A stretch of 8,614 bases of DNA from Actinomycetales bacterium Ga0077552 (GCA_001464255.1 LNFD01000144.1:1-8614); one strand, 5' to 3'. Counted from the stretch's first letter, positions 1 to 6,316 are shown. The notes: a model not told the origin generated them from the letters alone. Program-made: numbers and translations.

Positions 1-723
1 GTCATCCGCGACCGCACCGTGCGCGGCTGGCTCGTCGCCGCGGCCCTCGGCATGGTCGCCTATCCGCTCTCGTTCTACGCCTCGATGGATCTCGCGGGTG
101 TCGCGATCGGCAACGTCGTCTCGCTCGGGTCAGGTCCGCTCTTCGCGGCGCTGCTCGAATGGCGGGTCTCCCGAGCCCGCTTGACGCGGCGGTGGATGCT
201 CAGCGCGGGCATCGCGATCACCGGCATGGCCCTGCTCGTGGCGGGAGGGCACGGCGACGGCTCACCCGTCGATGCGGCGAGCATCCCGGCCGGTGTCGCG
301 CTCGGCCTCGTCGCCGGTGCGGGCTATGCGCTCTTCACCTTCGCCTCGGGCATCGTCATCCGCGCCGGCCACTCGGGGCGCGGCACGATGGGCGCGGCTT
401 TCGGGCTCGCGGCCCTCCCGCTCGGCGTGGTGCTGCTCGTCGTGGGGGCGCCGCTGCTCGCGACCCCCGCGAGCATGGGTATCGCGCTCTACCTGGCGAT
501 CGGCCCGATGTTCCTCGCCTACCTGTTCTTCGCCGTGGGCGTGCGCGCGCTGGCCTCGAGCACCGTGACCGTCATCACGCTGCTCGAGCCGCTCGTGGCG
601 ACGCTGCTCGCGGTGCTCGTGGTGGGCGAGCGTCTCGAGCCGCTGGGCTGGGTGGGTCTCGCGCTCATCCTCGGGGGAGTCACCGTGCTCTCCACGGCTC
701 GGCAACCGCGTTCCGTGCGGTGA
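1..723 (+). CDS. EamA/DMT-family transporter, 5'-truncated by window edge
   Basis: This is an inner-membrane permease of the drug/metabolite transporter (EamA) superfamily; the substrate cannot be told from sequence. The frame is open from base 1 (reading VIRDRTVRGW), so the real start lies upstream and the GTG at 19 is internal. About 240 residues are visible, against roughly 300 for a typical two-repeat, ten-helix EamA protein, so the first one or two helices are probably missing. Visible signs are successive hydrophobic helices, a short charged loop (EWRVSRARLTRRW) between the two halves, and a C-terminal segment with GERLEPLGWVGLALILGG, which resembles the usual end of the second EamA repeat. 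The protein ends at TGA 721-723, only 18 bases before the next gene on the same strand. That next gene has its own candidate -10 box, so an operon is not certain. Family assignment is firm; function is unknown. Confidence 0.88.
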   Translation, partial: VIRDRTVRGWLVAAALGMVAYPLSFYASMDLAGVAIGNVVSLGSGPLFAALLEWRVSRARLTRRWMLSAGIAITGMALLVAGGHGDGSPVDAASIPAGVALGLVAGAGYALFTFASGIVIRAGHSGRGTMGAAFGLAALPLGVVLLVVGAPLLATPASMGIALYLAIGPMFLAYLFFAVGVRALASSTVTVITLLEPLVATLLAVLVVGERLEPLGWVGLALILGGVTVLSTARQPRSVR

Positions 724-729
724 CCGCCC

Positions 730-735
730 TATCAT
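730..735 (+). promoter_or_regulatory. Candidate -10 box (TATCAT) for a leaderless transcript
   Basis: TATCAT fits the TANNNT -10 consensus and lies 6 bases before the ATG at 742. Transcription would therefore be expected to begin at or next to the start codon itself. No usable Shine-Dalgarno sequence precedes that ATG: the only G-run, GGGG at 737-740, is one base away from it. No convincing -35 box is visible; TTCCGT at 711-716 is the nearest and is spaced too closely. Leaderless mRNAs are common in actinobacteria. Confidence 0.45.
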
Positions 736-741
736 CGGGGC

Positions 742-1906
742 ATGGTCGACGACGAGCTGCCGCCGAACGACGGAGCCGACCCGGTGATCCCTCCCGGGCC
801 GCGCCGGTCGACGTACACTCCGCCGCCCTCGGGCGCGAGCTACGAGCCCGCCGCGACCGACGACGACGCGCTCGCCGGTGCCCTCGCGCAGGATTTCCAG
901 CGCTGGGCGCCCCCGACGGGGCCGATCACGACGCCCGAGCCTGTCGCGACGCCCGAGCCCGTCGCGATACCCGAGCCGGTCGCGACGCCCGAGCCCGTCG
1001 CGCAACCGATCGTGCCGCCCTTCGGTGCTGTGCCTCCCGGCGAGCCCGTGCTCGCACCGGTGCCCACCCCCGTCTCCACCCCCGATCCGTTCGTCGAGCA
1101 GCTGCCGCCCCCGCCCCAGCGCATCTCGCTGACCGATGAGCAGCTGCTGGCCGCCGCCGACCTCGATGCGCCCGATCACGACACCGCCGCGCTGCTCGAC
1201 CTCGTCGAGCGCGAGCTCGAGCTACGGCAGGCAGAGGCACGGCGTCTCGCCGAGTGGGAGCAGCAGGTGCGGGCCGCCGCGGTGCCGCAGGCCGATGAGA
1301 TCGTCTCGCGCGTGCGCGCGCAGTTCACCGGCGTCATCCCCGTCATCCCCACCGCGCCGGAGGGATCGCCCGCCGGGGCGGTCGCCGAGCCCTCCCTCCT
1401 CGATCAGCTCGCGTCGGCCCCGCCGCCCGCCGCCCCGATCGCCCCGCCGCCGAGCGCCCCTGTCATCGATCTCGCACTGGCCGATGCACCGCCGCCCTAC
1501 GGCCTGGTCCCCTCCGCCGTGGCGCCGCCGCCGTCGGTGCCGGCGCCCGCTGACTCGCCAGCGTCCGCCGACTCGCCGGCGTCGCCGGGATCACCCGGCT
1601 CGCCCGCATCGCCGCCCTCGGGCGCGGTGCCCGTGCCCCCGCTCGTCGAGCCCGTCGTTCCCGCTCCGGTCGCACTCGAGGCGGCCGCGCCGAGCGCCGC
1701 CGCACTGCTGTTCGACGATCTGCTGCGCGAGCCCGAGTCGCCTGCCGAGGAGTCGGTGGCATCCGACCCGGCCTCACCCTCGGAGGCGCCTGCCTCCTCG
1801 GGGGATGACCTGTCCGCGCTCTTCGGCGAGTCGGCGGCGGCCGGGGCATCCCTGCCGGCCGGGGTCGCATCCCTCTCGACGGGTGGCGACCTCGAGCCCG
1901 GCGGAG
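742..1906 (+). CDS. Proline-rich N-terminal extension of NCS1-type permease (first part of a frameshifted gene)
   Basis: About 388 residues starting MVDDELPPND form a cytoplasmic-looking, low-complexity region rich in Pro, Ala, Ser and acidic residues. Two repeat tracts stand out: four TPEPVA-like units (about residues 64-87) and an ADSPAS/PGSP tract (about 270-290). Between them is a more ordered segment, RISLTDEQLL through LLDLVERELELRQAEARRLAEWEQQV (about 127-180), predicted helical and followed by VRAQFTGVIPVI. Short acidic/hydrophobic motifs LLFDDLLRE (about 320) and DDLSALFGES (about 356) follow. There is no signal peptide or membrane helix. Third positions are strongly G/C in this frame until about 1902, after which the coding signature moves to the +1 frame. 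I infer that this is the N-terminus of the permease that follows. Some other Microbacteriaceae NCS1-like permeases seem, from memory, to carry similar acidic/proline-rich leaders. A separate protein is possible, but this frame meets no stop until 4242. Confidence 0.6.
931..1002 (+). repeat. Four tandem 18-bp units encoding (T/I)PEPVA
   Basis: Units at 931-948, 949-966, 967-984 and 985-1002 share the pattern ACGCCCGAGCCCGTCGCG with one to three substitutions; units two and four are identical. Each encodes the hexapeptide TPEPVA, with IPEPVA in the third. The 18-base period preserves the reading frame, so copy number can change without disrupting the gene. Confidence 0.9.
1549..1611 (+). repeat. 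ADSPAS / PGSP low-complexity coding repeat
   Basis: Two 18-bp units at 1549-1566 and 1567-1584 each encode ADSPAS and differ at three synonymous positions. They run directly into a related Pro-Gly-Ser-Pro tract. This is a disordered linker inside the permease N-terminal extension. Confidence 0.75.
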
Positions 1907-1909
1907 ACA
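1895..1909 (+). other. Frame switch (one extra base) between permease halves
   Basis: Upstream, the frame of the 742 start gives sensible protein through DLEPGG. Downstream, the +1 frame gives ETVPVAPPAGRVEVSALEPT and then the permease. From about 1898 onward third positions are almost all G/C only in the +1 frame. Removing a single G/C within 1897-1905 would join DLEP to ETVPVAPP and restore one reading frame of about 896 codons. This could be a sequencing error in a GC run, a true mutation, or recoding; I see no classical slippery site with a nearby stop that would favour recoding. Confidence 0.7.
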
Positions 1910-3433
1910 GTGCCCGTCGCGCCGCCCGCCGGCCGGGTCGAGGTGAGCGCCCTCGAGCCGACCCCCGCCGAGCAGCGGGCGGGCCGCTCGGTACGGCTGT
2001 TCTGGCTGTGGTTCGCCGTCAACGCCTCGGTCGTGAGCGTCGGTCTCGGAGCCGTCGTCGTGGGGCTCGGGGTGAGCCTGCGCCAGGCGGTGCTCGCGAC
2101 CCTCATCGGTGTCGCCGTCTCGTTCCTGCCGCTCGGCCTCGGCACGCTCGCCGGCAAGTGGAGCGGCCAGCCCACGATGGTCGTCTCGCGCGCCACCTTC
2201 GGCATCGTCGGCAATCTGCTGCCGGCGCTCATCGCCGTCATCACGCGGCTCGCCTGGGCCGCGGCCCTGCTCTGGATGCTCGCCGCGGGCGTCGCCGAGG
2301 TGCTCGTCGGCTCGGGCCTCGTCGTCGGGTTCGGCCGGCTCGAGCTGACGCTCGGGGCGGCGGGTCTCGGCCTCGTGCTCGCGGCCGTCATCGCGGGACT
2401 CGGTTTCGGCATGATCGCGCTCGTCAGTGCCATCGTCAGCGCGCTCTCGGCCGTGCTCGTCGTCGGCCTCATCGTGCTGACGGCGCCCATCGTCGACATC
2501 GACATCGCGCTCTCGGTGCCCGACGGCGACTGGATGCACCTGCTGAGCGGGGCTGTGCTCGTGTTCAGCGTCGTGGGTCTCGCCTGGGCGAACAGCAGCG
2601 GCGACCTCGCGCGCTACCAGGCGAAGGGCACCTACGGCTCGTCGGCCGTGCTCTTCACGGCCTTCGGCGCGACCATCCCGGCGTTCGCGCTGATCTGCTG
2701 GGGCGCCCTGCTCGCCGCCTCGAGCCCCGCCCTCGCCGAGGGGCTGCAGTCGAACCCGATCGGCGCGCTCGCGGGCCTGCTGCCGATCTGGTACCCCGCG
2801 CCGCTGCTCGCGGCGATCGCGCTCTCGCTCGTCTGCGCCGCCGCGGTCGCGCTCTACTCGGGCGGTTTCGCGCTCCTCGCCAGTGGTCTGCGGGCGCCCC
2901 GAGCGGCCGGTGTCGCCGTGGCGGTCGTGCTCACGGCTGCCGTCGTCGCGCTGCTCATCGGGGTCGTGCCCGATGCGGCGGCGCTCTTCCGCGACATCGT
3001 CACGACCCTCGCCGTGCCCGTCGCGGCCTGGGCCGGCATCTTCGGTGCCGAGACCATGATCCGCACGCGCCGCGTGCACTCGCCCTCGCTGCTGCGCTCG
3101 GGCGGGGTGTACCCGGCCGTGCGCTGGGGCAACCTCGTCATGCTCGTGGTCATCACGGCGATCGGCTGGGGCCTCAGCACTGCGGCGCTCGTCGGTCTGC
3201 AGTGGCAGGGCTACCTGTTCACGCTGCTCGGGGTCGACGCCGCTGCACCGCTCGCCGCGAGCGACCCCGGGGTGCTCGTCGCGCTCCTCCTGGGGCTGCT
3301 CACGCCGCTCGTCGCGGGCATCCCGGCGCTGCGGCGCCTGCAGTCGGCCGAGCGCGCCGCGACCGACGCCGATGTGGCCGCGACCGCCGCCGTCGACGTT
3401 GCTTCCGCGACCGCCGCGGTGCCCACCACATGA
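1910..3433 (+). CDS. NCS1-type nucleobase/cytosine permease-like transporter, membrane domain
   Basis: This is the membrane domain of an NCS1-family symporter (purine/cytosine permease-like), about 505 residues with roughly 12 hydrophobic segments beginning near FWLWFAVNASVVSVGLG. Family-typical features are GKWSGQPTMVVSRATFGIVG in the first repeat, WANSSGDLARYQ in the middle (the position of the S/N...D.aRY motif), and GAETMIRTRRVHSPSLLRSGGVY followed by WQGYLFTLLG near the C-terminus. The likely physiological substrate is a nucleobase or related compound, but the exact one cannot be read from sequence. GTG 1910 is the first in-frame start after the frame switch, with only a closely spaced GGAG (1903-1906). 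I think the true protein starts at 742 and reaches here by a repaired frame. The stop codon overlaps the ATG of the NIF3 gene (ATGA, 3430-3433). The C-terminal tail is Ala/Thr/Asp-rich. Confidence 0.82.
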   Translation: MPVAPPAGRVEVSALEPTPAEQRAGRSVRLFWLWFAVNASVVSVGLGAVVVGLGVSLRQAVLATLIGVAVSFLPLGLGTLAGKWSGQPTMVVSRATFGIVGNLLPALIAVITRLAWAAALLWMLAAGVAEVLVGSGLVVGFGRLELTLGAAGLGLVLAAVIAGLGFGMIALVSAIVSALSAVLVVGLIVLTAPIVDIDIALSVPDGDWMHLLSGAVLVFSVVGLAWANSSGDLARYQAKGTYGSSAVLFTAFGATIPAFALICWGALLAASSPALAEGLQSNPIGALAGLLPIWYPAPLLAAIALSLVCAAAVALYSGGFALLASGLRAPRAAGVAVAVVLTAAVVALLIGVVPDAAALFRDIVTTLAVPVAAWAGIFGAETMIRTRRVHSPSLLRSGGVYPAVRWGNLVMLVVITAIGWGLSTAALVGLQWQGYLFTLLGVDAAAPLAASDPGVLVALLLGLLTPLVAGIPALRRLQSAERAATDADVAATAAVDVASATAAVPTT

Positions 3434-4242
3434 CGACCGTCGCCGAGGCTGTCGCCGCGGTCGAGCGGCTGTGGCCCCTCGCGGGCGCCGAGCCGTGGGA
3501 CGCCCCCGGGCTGCTGAGCGGCGACCCGAGCGCGACCCTGACCCGCATCCTGCTCGCGGTCGACGCCGTCGCCGACACGGTCGACGAGGCGATCGAGGTG
3601 CAGGCCGAGCTGCTGCTCGTGCATCACCCGCTGCTCATGCGCGGCGTCACGTCGGTCGCCGAGTCGACGGCGAAGGGGGCGCTGCTCGCGCGGCTCATCC
3701 GGGGCGGGTGCGCCCTCATCGCGGCGCACACGAACGCCGACATCGTCACGACGGGCACGAGCGCGCGCCTCGCCTCCCTCCTGGGGCTCCGGGATGCGCG
3801 GCCGATCCTCGAGACCGCGCCCGGCCTCGGCCTTGGCCGGGTCGGCGCGCTGCCCGAGCCGACGACGCTCGGGGCCCTTGCGCGGCGGCTCGCGGGCATC
3901 CTGCCGCCGACGGCGACGGGTGTGCGGGTGGCGGGGGAGTTCGACCGGCCCGTGCAGACCGTCGCCGTGTGCGGCGGAGCGGGCGACTCGCTGCTGGGCG
4001 AGGCCGCCGTGCGCGCGGCCGACGTCTACGTGACAGCCGACCTGCGGCACCACCCCGCCAGCGAGGCCGTCGAGACGGCGCGCGTCGCGGGCGGGCCCGC
4101 TCTCATCGACGTGTCGCACTGGGCGAGCGAGTGGCTCTGGCTCGAGACGGCGGCCGACGAACTCCGCGCGGCGCTGCCGGGCGTCGAGGTCGTCGTGAGC
4201 GAGCTGCGCACCGACCCGTGGGACTTCGTGGTCGTACAGTAG
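3430..4242 (+). CDS. NIF3-family (Nif3-like dinuclear metal centre) protein
   Basis: A 270-residue cytosolic protein of the NIF3/YbgI/YqfO family. Family members form toroidal hexamers with a two-metal site; the cellular role is poorly defined. The metal ligands known from E. coli YbgI are all visible: adjacent His65-His66 in LLLVHHPLL, Asp104 in AAHTNADIV, and His230 with Glu234 in DVSHWASEW. The N-terminal signature WDAPGLLSGDP corresponds to the usual WDNxGLxxG, with Ala in place of Asn. Length is close to the roughly 250-residue bacterial short form, with no PII-like insert. The ATG overlaps the permease stop by 4 bases (ATGA) and no strong Shine-Dalgarno is present, so translational coupling is likely. 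The following two genes match the order of the M. tuberculosis locus Rv2230c-Rv2229c-Rv2228c. Family assignment is firm. Confidence 0.95.
   Translation: MTTVAEAVAAVERLWPLAGAEPWDAPGLLSGDPSATLTRILLAVDAVADTVDEAIEVQAELLLVHHPLLMRGVTSVAESTAKGALLARLIRGGCALIAAHTNADIVTTGTSARLASLLGLRDARPILETAPGLGLGRVGALPEPTTLGALARRLAGILPPTATGVRVAGEFDRPVQTVAVCGGAGDSLLGEAAVRAADVYVTADLRHHPASEAVETARVAGGPALIDVSHWASEWLWLETAADELRAALPGVEVVVSELRTDPWDFVVVQ
4235..4240 (+). promoter_or_regulatory. Weak candidate -10 box (TACAGT) inside the end of the NIF3 gene
   Basis: TACAGT matches TANNNT and sits 67 bases upstream of the next start codon, overlapping the last NIF3 codons. It could give the zinc-ribbon-like and RNase H genes their own transcript across the 65-base gap. 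No clear -35 box is visible, so this is tentative. Confidence 0.25.
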
Positions 4243-4294
4243 GGGCGCACCCACCGGCGATCCCGCCCCCGTTCCGCAGCGACCTCGAGAGACC

Positions 4295-4300
4295 AGGTGA
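4295..4300 (+). promoter_or_regulatory. Shine-Dalgarno AGGTGA fixing the 4308 start
   Basis: AGGTGA lies 7 bases before ATG 4308, the expected spacing. It selects this start over the much longer open frame that runs in from upstream, whose translation there is arginine-rich and not protein-like. Confidence 0.75.
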
Positions 4301-4307
4301 GCCCCGC

Positions 4308-5048
4308 ATGGCCCTGACCGCCAGCCCCGACGCCCAGCGCGTCCTGCTCGACGTGCAGGCGCTCGACACGACGCTGCAGCAGCTCGCGCACCGCGAGCGC
4401 GCGCTGCCCGAGCGCGCCGTCGTCGACGCCCTCAAGGCCGAGGCCGATGTCATGCGCGAGTTCGTCATCCAGCGCCGCGGCGAGCTCGAGGATGCCCGGC
4501 TCGAGCTCGGCCGCGTCGAGAGCGATGTCGCCGTGGTCGAGGCGCGCATCGCGCGTGACGGCGACCGCCTGCAGGCGAGCTCGTCGGTGAAGGACATCGC
4601 CGGGCTCGAGCACGAGCTCGAGTCGCTGCGCGGCCGGCTCGACGATCTCGAGGAGATCGAGCTGTCGGTCATGGAGAAGGTCGAGGCGATCGAGACCGAG
4701 CTCGCTGCGGCGACGGCCTCGCTCGAGGCGCACCAGCAGCAGCTCGCCGAGGCCGAGGCCGCGCGCGACGCCGCGCTCGCCACGATCGCGGCCGAGGTCG
4801 CCGCGGCGCGCTCGCAGCGCGGCGCCATCGTCGCGACGGTGCCCGACGACCTCCTGGCGCTCTACGAGAAGCAGCGCGAGCGCTACGGCGTGGGTGCCTC
4901 GCACCTGCGCGCGCGCATCTCGAGCGCGAGCGGCGTCGAGCTGACCGGCAGCGACCTCGCCGTCGTGCGCGCCGCAGCGCCCGATGCCGTGCTGCTGTGC
5001 CCCGACTCGAACGCGATCCTCGTGCGCACCGACGAGAGCGGACTGTGA
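4308..5048 (+). CDS. Coiled-coil 'C4-type zinc ribbon' family protein with degenerate zinc ribbon
   Basis: A 246-residue protein with the architecture of the actinobacterial zinc-ribbon family represented by Rv2229c. A long antiparallel coiled coil (about residues 8-180, heptad-rich Leu/Glu/Arg/Ala, with the conserved SSVKDIAGLEHELESL stretch near 90-105) is followed by the LLALYEKQRERYGVG segment and a C-terminal ribbon region. In typical members the ribbon has two CxxC-type knuckles. Here the first is replaced by ARISSASGVEL and the second reads LLCPDSNAILVR. Only Cys231 remains, and it is the only cysteine in the protein, so a normal Zn(Cys)4 site cannot form. The flanking scaffold (ELTGSDLAVVRAAAPD and AILVRT) is intact, so I call it the same family with lost metal binding. 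Its last four bases overlap the RNase H start. The molecular function of the family is not well established. Confidence 0.88.
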   Translation: MALTASPDAQRVLLDVQALDTTLQQLAHRERALPERAVVDALKAEADVMREFVIQRRGELEDARLELGRVESDVAVVEARIARDGDRLQASSSVKDIAGLEHELESLRGRLDDLEEIELSVMEKVEAIETELAAATASLEAHQQQLAEAEAARDAALATIAAEVAAARSQRGAIVATVPDDLLALYEKQRERYGVGASHLRARISSASGVELTGSDLAVVRAAAPDAVLLCPDSNAILVRTDESGL

Positions 5049-5437
5049 CCCGCGAGCTGATCGTCGAGGCCGACGGCGGGTCGCGCGGGAACCCGGGCCC
5101 CGCCGCGGGTGGCGCAGTCGTCATCGACCCGGCGTCGGGCGAGGTGCTCGCCGAGGTCGGTGTGTGGGTCGGCGTCGCGACGAACAACGTCGCCGAGTAC
5201 AGCGGCATGCTCGCGGGCGTGCGCCGCGCGCTGCGCATGGATTCGAAGCTCGTCGTCGAGCAAATGATGGGCCGGTGGAAGATCAAGCACCCCGCCATGG
5301 CCGAGCTCGCGCACGAGGCGCGACTGCTGCTGACGGGAACACCTGTGCGGTTCGAGTGGGTGCCGCGGCTGCAGAACTCGCGCGCCGACAAGTGCGCGAA
5401 CGACGCGATGGATGCCCGCGCCTCGTTCTCCCGCTAG
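5045..5437 (+). CDS. rnhA: RNase HI family ribonuclease, stand-alone, shortened
   Basis: RNase HI degrades the RNA strand of RNA-DNA hybrids, using two metal ions held by four carboxylates. All four appear present in this 130-residue protein: Asp10 (EADGGSRGNPGP), Glu51 (NNVAEYSG), Asp66 (MDSKLVVEQ) and Asp115 (NSRADKCAND). The start is GTG 5045, overlapping the previous stop in GTGA; it places the conserved ELIVEADGG strand at the N-terminus, and no better start is seen. Glu51 and Asp66 are only 15 residues apart, against 22 in E. coli RNase HI. The end of helix A, its loop and the strand before the third carboxylate therefore look shortened by about 7-9 residues (GVRRALRMDSK). In M. tuberculosis the equivalent Rv2228c carries a C-terminal acid-phosphatase domain; none is present here. 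The gene ends 10 bases from the stop of a convergent gene, with no visible terminator hairpin between them. Confidence 0.9.
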   Translation: MTRELIVEADGGSRGNPGPAAGGAVVIDPASGEVLAEVGVWVGVATNNVAEYSGMLAGVRRALRMDSKLVVEQMMGRWKIKHPAMAELAHEARLLLTGTPVRFEWVPRLQNSRADKCANDAMDARASFSR

Positions 5438-5447
5438 CCCGACCCGC

Positions 5448-6131
5448 TCAGTCGAGGTCGAGGAAGTCGATCGTGCGGGCGACGACATCGAGCGAGACGG
5501 CCGTGATCGAGCGGTTCGTCGCGATCGCGTAGGCGCGCAGCCGCGCGAACGCCTCGGTGGTCGACACATCGAGCTGCGCGCTGATCATGCCCGTCGCCTG
5601 ATGCACCTCACGCCGCAACCCCGGCCGGGTCTCGCGGTCGTCGGTCTCGACCTCGTTCTCGGCGAGCCGCAGCGCTTCCCGCACTGCGGGAATGGTGGCG
5701 GAGCGTGCGAGAGCGATCGCCCTGGCGAGCGACTCCGCCGAGAGCGCGCCGGGTCGTGTGCGGTAGAGCCCCGCGACGCCGACGGTCGCGGAGCCCATGA
5801 TGAGCGGGAAGGCGAAGAGCGCGCGCACGCCGAGCCGTGCGAGGGGCGAGCCGAGCAGCGGCGTGATTCGGCTCGCAGCGACGTCGGGGACGAGCTGGGG
5901 GCGCGAGTCGACCATCGCGTCGTGCAGGGGCCCGTCGCCGAGCTCGAGCTCGAGCTCGTCCCAGCGCGCGGCCACGGGGTCGGTGGCTCGCACTGTGGCG
6001 CGGTGCCCATGGCTGTCGACGATCGAGAGCAGCGCCCCGGAGACGGGCAGCTCCGCCATGAAGGGGCCGCACAACCCCCACGAGTCGGGGTTCCGCACGT
6101 GCGTGCCCTGGGGCGGGTGACGCTCTGTCAT
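5448..6131 (-). CDS. GAF and ANTAR domain protein (putative antiterminator)
   Basis: A 227-residue cytosolic regulator. A GAF sensory domain occupies about residues 15-150, with LCGPFMAELPVSGALLSIVD, the ELGDGPLHDAM loop typical of GAF-ANTAR proteins, and FAFPLIMGSATVGVAGLYR. A C-terminal ANTAR domain (about 169-227) reads REVHQATGMISAQLDVSTTEAF followed by ARLRAYAIATNRSITAVS. ANTAR domains bind paired-hexaloop RNA and prevent transcription termination. The GAF ligand is unknown. I chose ATG 6131 because homology-like sequence starts soon after it. GTG 6170 in the same frame would add 13 residues (AAVPPADPGG...) that look like untranslated GC-rich leader. Neither start has a good Shine-Dalgarno. 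It is divergent from a second GAF-ANTAR gene and convergent with RNase H. The domain call is firm; the target RNA is unknown. Confidence 0.9.
   Translation of the reverse strand: MTERHPPQGTHVRNPDSWGLCGPFMAELPVSGALLSIVDSHGHRATVRATDPVAARWDELELELGDGPLHDAMVDSRPQLVPDVAASRITPLLGSPLARLGVRALFAFPLIMGSATVGVAGLYRTRPGALSAESLARAIALARSATIPAVREALRLAENEVETDDRETRPGLRREVHQATGMISAQLDVSTTEAFARLRAYAIATNRSITAVSLDVVARTIDFLDLD
5939..5958. repeat. 20-bp perfect palindrome, three tandem GAGCTC units, within coding DNA
   Basis: The segment consists of GAGCTC three times in a row, flanked by C and G, and is its own reverse complement. On the minus strand it encodes the ELELEL stretch just before the GDGP loop of the GAF domain. 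It is most easily explained as codon use for alternating Glu/Leu. Confidence 0.8.
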
Positions 6132-6152
6132 GGGGTTCCCGCCTGGGTCGGC

Positions 6153-6166
6153 CGGCGGGACCGCCG
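6153..6166 (-). promoter_or_regulatory. GC-only hairpin in the presumed leader of the minus-strand GAF-ANTAR gene
   Basis: CGGCGG and CCGCCG arms pair with a 2-base loop, or 5 pairs with a 4-base loop. If transcription starts near 6190, the hairpin lies in the 5' leader 21 bases before ATG 6131. There is no U-run after it, so it is not an intrinsic terminator. Very GC-rich DNA makes such stems by chance. Confidence 0.25.
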
Positions 6167-6196
6167 CCACGGAGGTGGGGGATCGTCGGGAGACCC

Positions 6197-6202
6197 AGTG
6201 TA
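6197..6202 (-). promoter_or_regulatory. Candidate -10 box (TACACT) for the minus-strand GAF-ANTAR gene
   Basis: Read on the minus strand, TACACT matches TANNNT and would place the transcript start near 6190, giving a leader of about 59 bases to ATG 6131. No clear -35 element is seen. Confidence 0.35.
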
Positions 6203-6205
6203 CGA

Positions 6206-6213
6206 CCGATCGG
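6206..6213. promoter_or_regulatory. CCGATCGG palindrome between two divergent -10 candidates
   Basis: This perfect 8-bp inverted repeat lies between the minus-strand TACACT (6197-6202) and the plus-strand TAGACT (6227-6232), where one bound dimer could affect both promoters. GATC-type palindromes are frequent in such DNA, so operator function is only a possibility. Confidence 0.2.
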
Positions 6214-6226
6214 ATGTGTGCGGGCG

Positions 6227-6232
6227 TAGACT
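6227..6232 (+). promoter_or_regulatory. Candidate -10 box (TAGACT) for the plus-strand GAF-ANTAR gene
   Basis: TAGACT matches TANNNT and predicts a start near 6239, leaving a leader of about 90 bases before GTG 6329. No convincing -35 box is seen. I found no clear paired-hexaloop ANTAR target in this leader by eye. Confidence 0.35.
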
Positions 6233-6316
6233 CGGGCTCACTCGAGCCGCAGGCTGGCGCCCGAGACGACCGTGCTCCCTCCGCCGCCTGGCCCCCGCGG
6301 GCTGCGCATCCAGACC

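Noticed and set aside
931..1002. Direct repeats considered as a CRISPR array
   Set aside because: The units are contiguous with no spacers, keep the codon frame and encode TPEPVA.
262..1179. Minus-strand frame of about 305 codons opposite the EamA end and permease start
   Set aside because: The composition is repetitive RRDRLG-type antisense of the repeat region; no ribosome site or homology-like motif.
1463..3079. Long minus-strand frame (about 538 codons) opposite the permease
   Set aside because: The translation is an Arg/Asp/Glu/His-rich antisense shadow without motifs, opposite strongly supported coding.
742..4242. One uninterrupted 1166-codon frame that could be read as an extension-NIF3 fusion protein
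   Set aside because: Its middle third (about 1905-3430) is arginine-rich, lacks coding-type third positions and overlaps the clear permease in the +1 frame. NIF3 merely shares the frame of the 742 start; absence of stops reflects high GC.
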